A stretch of 64,000 nucleotides of DNA, from positions 4,565,001 to 4,629,000 of the forward strand of contig NZ_CP120737.1 in the NCBI RefSeq assembly GCF_029581195.1. Direction: 5' to 3'. This document shows positions 32,990 through 42,111 of the stretch, in pieces (position 1 is the first letter of the stretch; each line of letters starts with the position of its first letter). This stretch comes from Solwaraspora sp. WMMD791. GTDB lineage: Bacteria > Actinomycetota > Actinomycetes > Mycobacteriales > Micromonosporaceae. The notes beneath the pieces were generated by a model. That model did not search any database. It was given only the letters and a program-made list of their open reading frames with translations, and was not told the origin of the DNA. The translations under genes and the position numbers were made by a program.

Positions 32990-34345
32990 ATGATCGAGTC
33001 TTTGCTGGTGGCGAACCGGGGCGAGATCGCCCGACGGATCATCCGTACCGCTCGGCGGCTGGGGGTGCGCACCGTCGCCGTGTACTCCGAGGCCGACGCC
33101 GGGCTGCCCTTCGTCACCGAAGCGGACCAGGCGATCTGCGTCGGACCGGCCCAGCCGGCGCAGAGCTACCGCGACCAGGCCGCCATCCTGGCCGCCGCCA
33201 AGAGCAGCGGTGCTGAGGCGATCCACCCCGGCTACGGGTTCCTGTCGGAGAACGCCGAGTTCGCCCGCGCGGTGCAAGCGGCCGGGCTGACCTGGGTCGG
33301 TCCGGGTGGCGACGCCATCGAGGCGATGGGCGACAAGATCAACGCGCGGAACCTGATGTCGGCTGCCGGCGTACCGGTCGCCGCAGGCACCACCGAGCCC
33401 GCCGGGACCGTCGACGCCGCACTCGACGCCGCCGCCACCATCGGCTACCCGGTGATGGTCAAGGCCGCTGCCGGCGGCGGCGGAATGGGCATGGGCGTCG
33501 CGGCCGACGCCGACGCGCTGCGGACCGAGTTCGACAAGGTCCGGGCGTTCGCCGCCCGCATGTTCGGTGACGGGTCCGTGCTGATCGAGCGCTACTTCCC
33601 CCGGGTACGCCACGTCGAGGTGCAGATCCTCGGCTGGCGTACGGCCGACGGCACCGACCGGGTCGTCGCCCTCGGCGAGCGGGAGTGCTCGGTCCAGCGG
33701 CGCAACCAGAAGCTGGTGGAGGAGTCGCCGTCGCCAGCGGTGACCGACGAGATCCGGGCCGGGCTGCTCGCTGCCGCCGTACGGGCCGGGGAGGCGGTCG
33801 GCTACCGCAACGCCGGCACGGTGGAGTGTCTACTGGACCCGACCACCGGGGAGTTCTTCTTCCTGGAGATGAACACCCGGTTGCAGGTCGAGCATCCGGT
33901 GACCGAGCTGGTCTACGGCGTCGACCTGGTCGAGGAGCAGCTGCGGGTGGCCGCCGGTCTGGCACCGACGTTCGACCCGGAGACCCTCGCCCCGCGCGGG
34001 CACGCGATCGAGCTGCGGATCAACGCCGAGGACCCGAAACGCTTCCTGCCCGGACCGGGCGCGATCACCGCCTGGTCGGAGCCGACCGGTGACGGGGTCC
34101 GGGTCGATTCCGGGTACGCCGTCGGCACCACCGTGACGCCGTTCTACGACTCGCTGATGGCCAAACTGATCGTCTCCGGCGCCGACCGGGCCGAGGCGAT
34201 CGCCCGGGCCCGGGCTGCGGTCGCCGCCTTCGAGGTGGCCGGGCCGAAGTGCAACCTGCCGTTCTTCGCCGAGCTGCTGGAGTACCCGGAGTTTCTCTCC
34301 GGCGACTACGACACCGGCATCGTCGGCCGGATGCGGGCGCGGTGA
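32990..34345 (+). CDS. Biotin carboxylase subunit of an acyl-CoA carboxylase, no biotin carrier domain
   Basis: 451 residues from ATG 32990 (AGGAGAG upstream). 'SLLVANRGEIARRIIRTARRLG', 'HPGYGFLSENAEFA', ATP-grasp loop 'VMVKAAAGGGGMGM', 'EVQILGW', 'ECSVQRRNQKLVEESPSPA', 'FLEMNTRLQVEHPVTE' cover the whole AccC fold. It carboxylates biotin using ATP and bicarbonate. In leucine degradation the methylcrotonyl-CoA carboxylase alpha subunit is usually about 650 residues and ends in an EAMKM biotin domain; this protein ends at 'YDTGIVGRMRAR' without it. HMG-CoA lyase follows 51 bases later. Confidence 0.9.
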   Translation: MIESLLVANRGEIARRIIRTARRLGVRTVAVYSEADAGLPFVTEADQAICVGPAQPAQSYRDQAAILAAAKSSGAEAIHPGYGFLSENAEFARAVQAAGLTWVGPGGDAIEAMGDKINARNLMSAAGVPVAAGTTEPAGTVDAALDAAATIGYPVMVKAAAGGGGMGMGVAADADALRTEFDKVRAFAARMFGDGSVLIERYFPRVRHVEVQILGWRTADGTDRVVALGERECSVQRRNQKLVEESPSPAVTDEIRAGLLAAAVRAGEAVGYRNAGTVECLLDPTTGEFFFLEMNTRLQVEHPVTELVYGVDLVEEQLRVAAGLAPTFDPETLAPRGHAIELRINAEDPKRFLPGPGAITAWSEPTGDGVRVDSGYAVGTTVTPFYDSLMAKLIVSGADRAEAIARARAAVAAFEVAGPKCNLPFFAELLEYPEFLSGDYDTGIVGRMRAR

Positions 34346-34396
34346 CCTTCGTCGGATCCCATTGAGTGGACGGCACGGGCGCGCGATGCTGGGCAG

Positions 34397-35320
34397 ATGG
34401 CAACGACGCCCCTTCCCGAGTCCGTGTCGATCCGCGAGGTCGGCCCCCGCGACGGCCTGCAGAACGAGCAACCGGTGCCGACCGAAGGCAAGGTCCGCCT
34501 GCTGGACGCGCTGTCCGCAACCGGCGTACGCCGGATCGAAGCTGTCTCGTTCGTGCACCCGAGGGCGATCCCGCAGATGGCCGACGCCGACGAGGTGTGG
34601 CAGCGGGCCCGGCGCGCCCCCGAGGTGCGCTACTCGGCGCTCGTGCCGAACCTGCGCGGTGCCCGGCGGGCGATCGACGCCGGCTTCAACGAGGTCGAGG
34701 TGGTGGTGTCGGCCAGTGACACGCACAACCGGCGCAACGTCAACCGGGGCACCGCAGAGTCCCTCGACGACATCGCCGAGCTGATCCCGCTGCTGCACAC
34801 CGCCGGGGCGCACGTCGAGGTGATCGTGGCGACCAGCTTCGGCTGCCCGTACGAGGGGGACATCGACCCGGGCCGGGTCGCCGGGATCGTCGACCGGGTG
34901 GTGGCCGACGGCGCGGACCGGGTGGCGTTCGGTGACACCACCGGGATGGCCACCCCGCGCCGGGTCCGCGAGCTGGTCACGGCGGTGCGCGACCGGCAGG
35001 CCGCCGTGCCGGTGCTGCTGCACTTCCACAACACCCGGGGTACGGCGTTGGCGAACCTGCTGGCCGCCCTGGAACTGGGGGTCACCGAGTTCGACGCCAG
35101 CGTCGGTGGCCTGGGTGGCTGCCCGTACGCGCCCGGGGCCAGCGGGAACGTGGCCACCGAGGAGGTGGTGCACATGCTGCACGACATGGGCGTCGCCACC
35201 GGTATCGACCTGGCGGCGCTGCTGGCCGCCGCCGAACTGGCCGAGGAACTGGTCGGCCGGCAACTTCCGTCCGGGGTGCTGCGCGCCGGCCCCCGTACCC
35301 GGCTGACCCCGACCAGCTGA
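34397..35320 (+). CDS. Hydroxymethylglutaryl-CoA lyase
   Basis: 307 residues from ATG 34397. 'VSIREVGPRDGLQNEQ' gives the Asp and Arg of the TIM barrel, 'FHNTRGTALAN' the metal-binding His, and 'GGLGGCPYAPGASGN' the catalytic Cys. Splits HMG-CoA to acetyl-CoA and acetoacetate, the last step of leucine degradation. Its place between biotin carboxylase and carboxyltransferase genes agrees. Confidence 0.93.
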   Translation: MATTPLPESVSIREVGPRDGLQNEQPVPTEGKVRLLDALSATGVRRIEAVSFVHPRAIPQMADADEVWQRARRAPEVRYSALVPNLRGARRAIDAGFNEVEVVVSASDTHNRRNVNRGTAESLDDIAELIPLLHTAGAHVEVIVATSFGCPYEGDIDPGRVAGIVDRVVADGADRVAFGDTTGMATPRRVRELVTAVRDRQAAVPVLLHFHNTRGTALANLLAALELGVTEFDASVGGLGGCPYAPGASGNVATEEVVHMLHDMGVATGIDLAALLAAAELAEELVGRQLPSGVLRAGPRTRLTPTS

Positions 35321-35382
35321 CCCGCCGGCGTCTCGCCCTCGTTGATCCACCGCACCTCATCGACGCGACACGCCGGACACCG

Positions 35383-35678
35383 GTCAGCTGGAGCGCATCC
35401 GATCGACGCCGGTCCCGCCTGCTGTGTCAGGACGGCATTCGAGCGGAGGCACCGGGACGGCCGGCCGAGGCGCGGGCGTCGTTCGAGCAGGCCTGGGCGA
35501 TGCGTACGGACGACTCCGACGCTTGCGTCGCGGCGCACCACCTGGCCCGGTGTCACGACGACCCTCAGGAGGTGCTGCGGTGGAACCAGGAGTCGCTGCG
35601 GCGCTGGCCAACGAGCGGCCCGGTGACACCGTCGCCGCGCGCGCTGCCGTCACCGACGGTCTGCGCAGGTCGACCTGA
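35383..35678 (+). pseudogene. Remnant of a TPR-type small protein
   Basis: One frame reads LLCQDGIRAEAPG ... RASFEQAWAMRTDDSDACVAAHHLARC ... EVLRWNQESLRR, the start of a TPR-fold protein common in actinomycetes ('CRDGI.AE..GD...A...FEQAW...DDYDACVAAHYxAR...ETLRWNQESL'). A different frame then reads ALANERPGDTVAARAAVTDGLRRST and stops at 35678, matching its last helix ('GDTVRAGVTDGL'). The middle, about 40-50 residues, is absent and the frame shifts. So the gene is decayed. Confidence 0.6.
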
Positions 35679-35800
35679 CCTCTACCGGCTGGCCGGCCCG
35701 CAGTGGCCGGTTTCCCGCTGCGGTCGGGGTGGTCGCGGAGACGGTGGTGGCGACGCTGAGTTGGTGCCGGGGTCGCGAGCGTGACCGTCGTGCGGTACCC

Positions 35801-35813
35801 TAACGATCGTTTA
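35801..35813. promoter_or_regulatory. Operator dyad before the carboxyltransferase gene
   Basis: TAACGATCGTTTA contains the perfect palindrome AACGATCGTT (35802-35811), 28 bases before the GTG at 35839. It is the same motif as the core of the tetR operator at 32220-32229 (AACGAGCGTT). Likely LiuR/FadR-type TetR binding site. Confidence 0.6.
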
Positions 35814-35838
35814 GTGCAGGCGGGTGCGAGGGGGCGGC

Positions 35839-37371
35839 GTGACACTGGACGGTGAGGCGCTGGACCGGCTCGACAAACGGATCCGGGCCGGTGGCGCGGA
35901 GAAGTACCACGCGGCGAACGCCGACCGGGGCAAGCTGTTCGCCCGCGAACGGGTCGACCGACTGGTCGACGCGGGCTCCTTCGTGGAGGACGGGCGGTAC
36001 GCCAACGCCCTCGCCGACGGGCTGCCCGCCGACGGCGTGATCACCGGGACGGCAACGATAGACGGTCGACAGGTCTGCCTGATGGCCAACGACTCCACGG
36101 TCAAGGCCGGCTCGTGGGGCGCCCGTACCGTGGAGAAGATCATCCGGATCATCGAGCGGGCGTACGACGCCGGCCTGCCGATGGTCTACCTGGTCGATTC
36201 CGCCGGGGCGCGGATCACCGACCAGGTCGACCTGTTCCCTGGCCGGCGCGGCGCCGGCCGGATCTTCTGGAACCAGGTCCGGGCCTCCGGCGCGATCCCC
36301 CAGGTGTGCGCCCTGTTCGGGCCGTCCGCCGCCGGCGGCGCCTACATTCCGGCGTTCTGCGACGTGGTGGCGATGGTCGAGGGCAACGCCAGCATGTACC
36401 TCGGGTCGGACCGGATGGTCGAGATGGTCACCGGCGAGAAGACCACGCTGGAGGCGATGGGCGGTGCCCGGGTGCACTGCGCCGAGTCCGGCGTCGGGCA
36501 CTTTCTCTGCAAGACCGAGGACGACGCGCTCGACGTGGTCCGTCGCTACCTGTCCTACCTGCCGGCCAACTGGCGGCAGCCGCCACCGGCGACGGCGGCC
36601 GTCGAGCCGCCGGCCGGTGTCGACCTGGCCGCGCTGGTGCCGGCGAGCGAACGGCAGGCGTTCGACATGCGCCGGTTCGTCAAAGGGCTGCTCGACGAGG
36701 GCAGCTTCCTGGAGATCCAGGCGTTGTGGGCGCGTGAGCTGACCGTCGGCTTCGGCCGGCTGGCCGGCCAGGTCGTCGGCGTGGTCGCCAACAACTCGAT
36801 GTTCAAGGGCGGGGTGCTCTTCGTCGACTCCGCGGACAAGGCGGCCCGGTTCGTGCAGCTCTGCGACGCGTTCAACGTACCGTTGCTGTTCCTGGCCGAC
36901 GTGCCCGGCTTCATGGTCGGCAGCGCGGTGGAGAAGCAGGGCATCATCCGGCACGGCGCGAAGATGATCAGCGCGATCTCCGAGGCCACCGTACCGAAGA
37001 TCTGCGTCGTGGTCCGCAAGGCCTACGGCGCCGGGCTGTACGCGATGGCCGGCCCCGGGTTCGCGCCGGACGCCACGCTGGCCCTGCCCACCGCGAAGAT
37101 CGCGGTGATGGGCGCGGAGGCCGCGGTCAACGCGGTCTACGCCAACAAGATCGCGGCGATCGAGGACCCGGAGCAGCGGGCGGCGTTCGTGGCGCAGCGC
37201 CGCGCCGAGTACGAACAGGACATCGACCTGACCCGGCTCGCCAGCGAACTCGTCGTCGACGACATCGTCCGACCCGAACAGTTGCGCGCCGAACTGGTCC
37301 GGCGGTACGCGGCGGCGGCCGGCCGGGACCGGCACTTCTCCCGCCGCCGACACGGCGTCACCCCGGTGTAG
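35839..37371 (+). CDS. Acyl-CoA carboxylase carboxyltransferase (methylcrotonyl-CoA beta subunit type)
   Basis: 510 residues from GTG 35839 (GAGGGG 5 bases upstream). The N-half 'RDSAGARITDQVDLFPGRRGAGRIFWNQV' type and the C-half 'VPGFMVGSAVEKQGIIRHGAKM', 'VVVRKAYGAGLYAMAGPGF' and 'AVMGAEAAVNAVY' are the two crotonase-like domains of biotin-dependent carboxyltransferases. The DSAGARI ... DLFPGRRGAGRI pattern resembles MCC/LiuB beta subunits. Transfers CO2 from carboxybiotin to methylcrotonyl-CoA. Works with the AccC-like gene upstream. Acyl-CoA dehydrogenase follows. Confidence 0.9.
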   Translation: MTLDGEALDRLDKRIRAGGAEKYHAANADRGKLFARERVDRLVDAGSFVEDGRYANALADGLPADGVITGTATIDGRQVCLMANDSTVKAGSWGARTVEKIIRIIERAYDAGLPMVYLVDSAGARITDQVDLFPGRRGAGRIFWNQVRASGAIPQVCALFGPSAAGGAYIPAFCDVVAMVEGNASMYLGSDRMVEMVTGEKTTLEAMGGARVHCAESGVGHFLCKTEDDALDVVRRYLSYLPANWRQPPPATAAVEPPAGVDLAALVPASERQAFDMRRFVKGLLDEGSFLEIQALWARELTVGFGRLAGQVVGVVANNSMFKGGVLFVDSADKAARFVQLCDAFNVPLLFLADVPGFMVGSAVEKQGIIRHGAKMISAISEATVPKICVVVRKAYGAGLYAMAGPGFAPDATLALPTAKIAVMGAEAAVNAVYANKIAAIEDPEQRAAFVAQRRAEYEQDIDLTRLASELVVDDIVRPEQLRAELVRRYAAAAGRDRHFSRRRHGVTPV

Positions 37372-37406
37372 CGGCACCTCCCGGCACCTCCAGAAAGGAC
37401 CTGGAC

Positions 37407-38567
37407 ATGGACTTCCGGCTCACCGACGAGCAGGTGGCGCTGCGCGACAGTGTCCGCGAGTTCGCCCAAGAGGTGGTCGCGCCGGTGATCGGCGACTACT
37501 ACGAGCGGCACGCCTTCCCGTACGAGATCGTCCGCCAGATGGGCAAGATGGGGCTGTTCGGGCTGCCGTTCCCGGAGGAGTACGGCGGGATGGGCGGTGA
37601 CTACTTCACGCTCTGCCTGGCGCTGGAGGAGCTGGCCCGGGTCGACTCCAGCACGGCTATCACCCTGGAGGCGGCGGTCTCGTTGGGGGCGATGCCGATC
37701 TACCGGTTCGGCACCGAGGAGCAGCGTCGGCGGTGGCTGCCGCAGTTGATCAGCGGTGAGGCGCTGGCCGGGTTCGGGCTGACCGAGCCGGGCTTCGGCT
37801 CGGACGCCGGCGGCACCACGACCCGGGCGGTGCTCGACGGCGACCACTGGGTGATCAACGGTGCGAAGGCGTTCATCACCAACTCGGGCACCGACATCAC
37901 CTCCCTGGTGACGGTCACCGCGGTGACTGGGACGCGGCCGGACGGGTCGAAGGAGCTGTCGACGATCATCGTTCCGTCCGGTACGCCCGGCTTCACCGTC
38001 GCCCCCGGGTACGCGAAGGTCGGCTGGTGTGCGTCGGACACTCACGAGTTGACGTTCGACGATTGTCGGGTGCCGGCGGAGAATCTGCTGGGTCAGCGGG
38101 GTAGAGGGTTCGCACAGTTTCTGCGGATCCTCGACGAGGGCCGGATAGCGATCGCGGCGCTGGCGGTCGGGCTGGCCCAGGGCTGTGTCGACGAGTCGGT
38201 CCGGTACGCCGGGCAACGGCGCGCTTTCGGCCGGCCGATCAGCGGCTTCCAGGCGATTCAGTTCAAGATCGCGGACATGGAGGTACGGGCGCACACCGCC
38301 CGGTTGGCGTACTACGACGCGGCGGCCCGGATGCTCGCCGGTGAGCAGTTCAAACGGCAGGCGGCGGTGGCGAAGCTGCACGCCAGTGAGTGCGCCGTGC
38401 AGAACGCCCGGGAGGCCGCCCAGGTCCACGGTGGCTACGGTTTCATGAACGAGTTTCCGGTTGGCCGCTTTTGGCGGGATGCGAAAATCCTGGAGATCGG
38501 CGAAGGCACCTCCGAGATTCAGCGGATGGTCATCGCTCGTGATCTTGGACTTGCCGACGTGGAGTGA
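37407..38567 (+). CDS. Acyl-CoA dehydrogenase (isovaleryl-type by context)
   Basis: 386 residues from ATG 37407 with GAAAGGAC upstream. 'GLPFPEEYGGMGGDY', 'GFGLTEPGFGSDAGGTTTRA', 'RIAIAALAVGLAQGCVDESVRYAGQRRAFG' and 'QVHGGYGFMNEFPVGRFWRDAKILEIGEGTSEIQ' show the complete FAD-dependent fold and the Glu of 'IGEGTSE'. Beside methylcrotonyl carboxylase and HMG-CoA lyase it fits isovaleryl-CoA dehydrogenase (LiuA-like), the first step of that branch. Not certain for other branched or short chains. Confidence 0.9.
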   Translation: MDFRLTDEQVALRDSVREFAQEVVAPVIGDYYERHAFPYEIVRQMGKMGLFGLPFPEEYGGMGGDYFTLCLALEELARVDSSTAITLEAAVSLGAMPIYRFGTEEQRRRWLPQLISGEALAGFGLTEPGFGSDAGGTTTRAVLDGDHWVINGAKAFITNSGTDITSLVTVTAVTGTRPDGSKELSTIIVPSGTPGFTVAPGYAKVGWCASDTHELTFDDCRVPAENLLGQRGRGFAQFLRILDEGRIAIAALAVGLAQGCVDESVRYAGQRRAFGRPISGFQAIQFKIADMEVRAHTARLAYYDAAARMLAGEQFKRQAAVAKLHASECAVQNAREAAQVHGGYGFMNEFPVGRFWRDAKILEIGEGTSEIQRMVIARDLGLADVE

Positions 38568-38622
38568 ACTCCCCGGTTGTGTCGGAAATCCGTTCCATTC
38601 GGGTCGTCAGCCTGACGGATAG

Positions 38623-38652
38623 CTGACTGGACGACACCTGGCTGCGTACTCT
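38623..38652 (+). promoter_or_regulatory. Candidate promoter of the STAND regulator
   Basis: CTGACT (38623-38628), 18-base spacer, TACTCT (38647-38652); ATG 38661 lies 8 bases after the -10, so the mRNA would be leaderless or nearly so. Confidence 0.45.
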
Positions 38653-38660
38653 CTCCTGCC

Positions 38661-41261
38661 ATGAGTCCGGATCATGCTCCTGACCAGAGCACGGTCGGGT
38701 TCGACGAACTGCTCCGTGGGTGCCGGCTGGCCGCCGGGCTGACCCAGGCGGAGCTTGCCGCCCGGGCCGGCGTCGGCGTCCGCACGGTCCGTGATCTGGA
38801 GCGGGCCCGATCCTCCCGGCCGCAGCGGACCACCGTGGACCTGTTGGCCGCCGCGCTCGGCCTGACCGGTGCCGACCTGGCCGAGTTCGCCGCCGCCGCC
38901 CGTGGCCACGCGGCGGTGCTGCGCCCTGCGGTCCCCCGCCAGTACGCTCCGACGCTCGCCGCCGTCGCAGCCGGGACCGACGGCGACGACCCGGTGGCGG
39001 GCACCACCGTCGGCGGCAGTCGCGGCCTGCCGCCGGCAGCAGAGCTGATCGGCCGCGACTGCGACGTGGCGGAGCTCGCGAACATCCTCACCTCGGCTGA
39101 CGGCTCCGGCGCGGGACTGACCAGCCTGGTCGGACTCGCCGGGGTCGGCAAGACCAGCCTGGCGCTGGCGGTGGCGGCCAACGCGACGCGGCACCTGCCG
39201 GGCGGGGCCGGTGGGATCGTCGTCACCGAAGGCTCCTCTGTCAGCGACGTACTCACCGCGACCGCGACCGTGTTCGACGTCGGCCGCATCCACGACCTGG
39301 CGGCCCGGCTCGCCGACGCCCCCGCCCTGCTGCTGGTGGACGCCGTCGAGCGGTCCCCGGTCGCCACCGCCGACGCGCTGTACTGGCTGCTGCGGGTGGC
39401 GCCCACGCTGCGGGTGGTCGCCACCGGCCGGCACCCGGTCGGCCTGCCGGGTGAGCGGGTGTGGCCGGTCGCCCCGCTGGAAGTGCCACCGGCCGACACC
39501 GAGGCGGACCTCGCCGCGGTCGCCGACTACCCGGCGGTGAAACTCTTCCTGGCCCGGCTGCGCAAGGTGCGGCGGGAACAGGTCCACCCCACCGAGGTCG
39601 GCGCCCTGGTCGGGCTGGTCCGTCGACTCGGCGGGCTGCCGCTGGCACTGGAGTTGGCGGCGGCCCGTGGCCGGGCGCTCGACCTCAACGAGATCTTCAA
39701 CCGGTACGGCGACCGCCCACTCGACCTGACCGGACCGCCGTCACGGGAAGCGGTGGCGGTGACCCTGCGCGACGCGGTCGCGGCCAGTTACGCGCTGTTG
39801 ACCCCGGCGGAGCGGCGCGGGGTACGCCGGTTGTCGGTGCTGCGTAACCGGTGGTCGGTGGAGCTCGCCGAGGGCATGTTGGCAGCCGACGACACCGCCG
39901 GCACCACCGACGCTGACACTGCGGTCGACCCGGTGCCGTTCCTCGACCGGCTCATGTCGTTGGGGCTGCTCGGCGCCCGAGGGGCCGGCCCCTACCGGTT
40001 CCGCTTGATCGACGTGATCCGGGACCTGGCCACCGAACGGGCCGCGGCGCACGGCGAACTGTCCGCCATCCGGCGTCGGCACGCGGTCCTGTTCGCCGGG
40101 CTCGCGGAGCGCGCCACGGCGGACCTCGCCGGGCCGAAGCTGGTGACCACGGTCAACCGGCTCGACGAGGTGGCCAGCGACCTGTGGGCGGCATTGGCGC
40201 ATTCGGCCAACGACGACCCGCACACCGCGCTGCGCCTGGCGGCGGCGCTGCCGAGATGGTGGCGATTCCGGGGTCGCGACGTCGCCGGTCGACGGTGGCT
40301 GCGCAGACTGCTCGACGACCCACGGATGGTCGACGTGGATCCGACCGTTCGGGCCTGGGCGCAGGTCGGGGTGGCGCAACTGGCGGTCGAACACGGTGCC
40401 GGAGCGCAGGAACTTCCGGCCGCCCGGGCAGCGCTGGCGACGTTCACCGAGCTCGGCGACACCGCCGGCGAGCTCGCCACCCGTACGGTGCTCAGCGCAG
40501 CGTGCCTGGCTGCGGGCCAGTTCACCGAGGCCCGCGACCACGCCCAGGCGGTCCTGGCCGTCGCCGGGCGGACCGGTCGGGTGCGGGACATGACCCTGGC
40601 CCAGCACGACCTCGCCTGGCACGAGGTCCGGGCCGGGGACCTGCGGGCCGCCCGGCGTCGGCTGGCGGCCGTCGACCGACTGGCGGCGCGCACCGGTGAG
40701 GACCGGCTGCGGCTGCTGGCCCGGGCGAACCTCGCCGAGGTCGCGCGGCTGGAGGGGCGGTACGCGCGGGCGGTCGACCTGGCCCGTCGGGTGCTGGCCG
40801 CGCTGACCGCCGTCGGCGACCCGAGCCACCGGCGACGGGTCCTCGGCACGTTGGCGCTCGCGTTGGCCCAGGACGGCCGACTGGCCGAGGCGGCCGCGGC
40901 GTTGACGCAGCTGCGGAGTTACTCGATGCCGGTGGACGAGCTGGACCGGGGCCCGGTGCGGCCGGTGGACCCGGCTGGTGCCGGCGACGACCCCCGGTGC
41001 GCGTTGATCGAGGCGACGATCGCCGCCGCCCGGGGTGACCGGGAGCTGGCGGTGGAGTGGTACGCCGTGGCGGCCCGGTCGCGATGCGCCGGCAGCCAAC
41101 CCCGGGATGCGATCGAGGCCATGGTCGCGCTGGCGGCGGGTACGGAGACGGCGGCCGCCCGGCAGGCGGCCCTGGACCGGTTGACGGCTGCCGCGAAGGA
41201 GAGCGGGATCACGTTGTTGCCCCGGGAACGGCAGGAGATCGGCTGGCCGGACCAGCCGTGA
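38661..41261 (+). CDS. XRE-STAND transcriptional regulator with TPR-like C-terminus
   Basis: 866 residues. Residues about 13-75 are an XRE helix-turn-helix (LLRGCRLAAGLTQAELAARAGVGVRTVRDLERARSS-like). An NB-ARC/STAND ATPase follows: Walker A 'GLAGVGKTSLALA' (about residue 157), 'LLLVDAVE' and the later 'GLPLALELAAARGRAL' motif (about 325). The C-terminal 450 residues are all-helical TPR-like repeats (ALATFTELGDTAGELATRTVLSAACLAAGQF). This is a signal-sensing pathway regulator of the SARP-lacking AfsR/STAND class; target unknown, though next to leucine genes. A tandem repeat and hairpin follow. Confidence 0.85.
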   Translation: MSPDHAPDQSTVGFDELLRGCRLAAGLTQAELAARAGVGVRTVRDLERARSSRPQRTTVDLLAAALGLTGADLAEFAAAARGHAAVLRPAVPRQYAPTLAAVAAGTDGDDPVAGTTVGGSRGLPPAAELIGRDCDVAELANILTSADGSGAGLTSLVGLAGVGKTSLALAVAANATRHLPGGAGGIVVTEGSSVSDVLTATATVFDVGRIHDLAARLADAPALLLVDAVERSPVATADALYWLLRVAPTLRVVATGRHPVGLPGERVWPVAPLEVPPADTEADLAAVADYPAVKLFLARLRKVRREQVHPTEVGALVGLVRRLGGLPLALELAAARGRALDLNEIFNRYGDRPLDLTGPPSREAVAVTLRDAVAASYALLTPAERRGVRRLSVLRNRWSVELAEGMLAADDTAGTTDADTAVDPVPFLDRLMSLGLLGARGAGPYRFRLIDVIRDLATERAAAHGELSAIRRRHAVLFAGLAERATADLAGPKLVTTVNRLDEVASDLWAALAHSANDDPHTALRLAAALPRWWRFRGRDVAGRRWLRRLLDDPRMVDVDPTVRAWAQVGVAQLAVEHGAGAQELPAARAALATFTELGDTAGELATRTVLSAACLAAGQFTEARDHAQAVLAVAGRTGRVRDMTLAQHDLAWHEVRAGDLRAARRRLAAVDRLAARTGEDRLRLLARANLAEVARLEGRYARAVDLARRVLAALTAVGDPSHRRRVLGTLALALAQDGRLAEAAAALTQLRSYSMPVDELDRGPVRPVDPAGAGDDPRCALIEATIAAARGDRELAVEWYAVAARSRCAGSQPRDAIEAMVALAAGTETAAARQAALDRLTAAAKESGITLLPRERQEIGWPDQP

Positions 41262-41270
41262 GGCTGCCAG

Positions 41271-41356
41271 CGCGGCGGTGCGGGTGCCGCCTGTGGACGA
41301 CTGCCGGTGCCGGCGCGGCGGTGCGGGTGCCGCCTGTGGACGACTGCCGGTGCCGG
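41271..41356. repeat. Two tandem 43-bp units after the STAND regulator
   Basis: CGCGGCGGTGCGGGTGCCGC... unit at 41271-41313 is repeated exactly at 41314-41356 just after the stop codon (41261). No coding role seen. Confidence 0.85.
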
Positions 41357-41367
41357 CGGGTGACGCG

Positions 41368-41406
41368 GACGTCCGGCGGGGATCGGGTGATCACCCGCCG
41401 GACGTC
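41368..41406 (+). terminator. Hairpin terminator of the STAND regulator
   Basis: GACGTCCGGCGGG (41368-41380) pairs perfectly with CCCGCCGGACGTC (41394-41406); loop of 13 bases. The 41407-41600 remainder holds nothing I can support. Confidence 0.65.
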
Positions 41407-41600
41407 GACACGCCCCCCGGGTTGGCGCGGAGCCGCCCCCGATCCACAGCGGTGCCCTGGATCTTCGCGCCGCACCCCCCGTTACGTTCCCGGCCGTCAG
41501 TACGGTATCCAGAAGTTCCGAGCTTAATGCGCCTTTTGTGGGCTTATGAAGGTGTCCGCTGTTGGTTTCTGCCGGTCCTTCTGCCGGTCCGGCAGGCCGG

Positions 41601-42092
41601 TCAGGCCGTCTCCGCGAGCATCTCGTCACTGCCAGCGGTGGCGCCCGGATGCACGGCGTCGCGAAGTCGCCGTAGGGTGCCGAGGAACGCCGCGAGTTCG
41701 GCCGGTTGCAGCTGGCCGGTGAACCACTGCTCGATCAGTTCCAGGTGTCGGGGCAGCGTCTCGTCCAGGCGTTGCTGGCCGGCGCGGGTCAGCACGGCGT
41801 ACGAACTGCGTCGGTCGGTCGGGCAGGCCCGGCGGCAGACCAGCCCGTCGCGGACCATCCGGTCGACGACCCGGGTGGCGCCGCTGGTGGACAGGGCGGC
41901 CTGCGCGGCGAGGTCGGTCATCCGCAGCTGGTGGCTCGGGGAGCGACGCAACCGCATCAGCACCTCGAACTCGACGGAGGAGAGCCCCTGCTCCTCGAAC
42001 TGCGCCGCGAAGCGGGCAGCCAGGCCAGCATGGACTTCGAAGAGGAGCCCGATCGCGGTGATCCGCGGATCGTCGGCGAGGTGCTCGGTCAC
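41601..42092 (-). CDS. MarR-family transcriptional regulator
   Basis: 163 residues from GTG 42092. 'LSSVEFEVLMRLRRSPSHQLRMTDLAAQAALSTSGATRVVDRMVRDGLV' and 'PTDRRSSYAVLT' are the winged-helix core and wing of MarR proteins. It is divergent from yceI with a shared control region that has an AATATTGC direct repeat overlapping the yceI promoter; probable repressor of that gene. No cysteines for redox sensing other than 'RRACPT'. Confidence 0.9.
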   Translation of the reverse strand: MTEHLADDPRITAIGLLFEVHAGLAARFAAQFEEQGLSSVEFEVLMRLRRSPSHQLRMTDLAAQAALSTSGATRVVDRMVRDGLVCRRACPTDRRSSYAVLTRAGQQRLDETLPRHLELIEQWFTGQLQPAELAAFLGTLRRLRDAVHPGATAGSDEMLAETA

Positions 42093-42111
42093 CAGGACAT
42101 CCTAGCAGTGC

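Noticed and set aside
41601-42092. Redox-sensing OhrR-type MarR
   Set aside because: The N-terminal reactive cysteine of OhrR is not present; only a general MarR call is supported.
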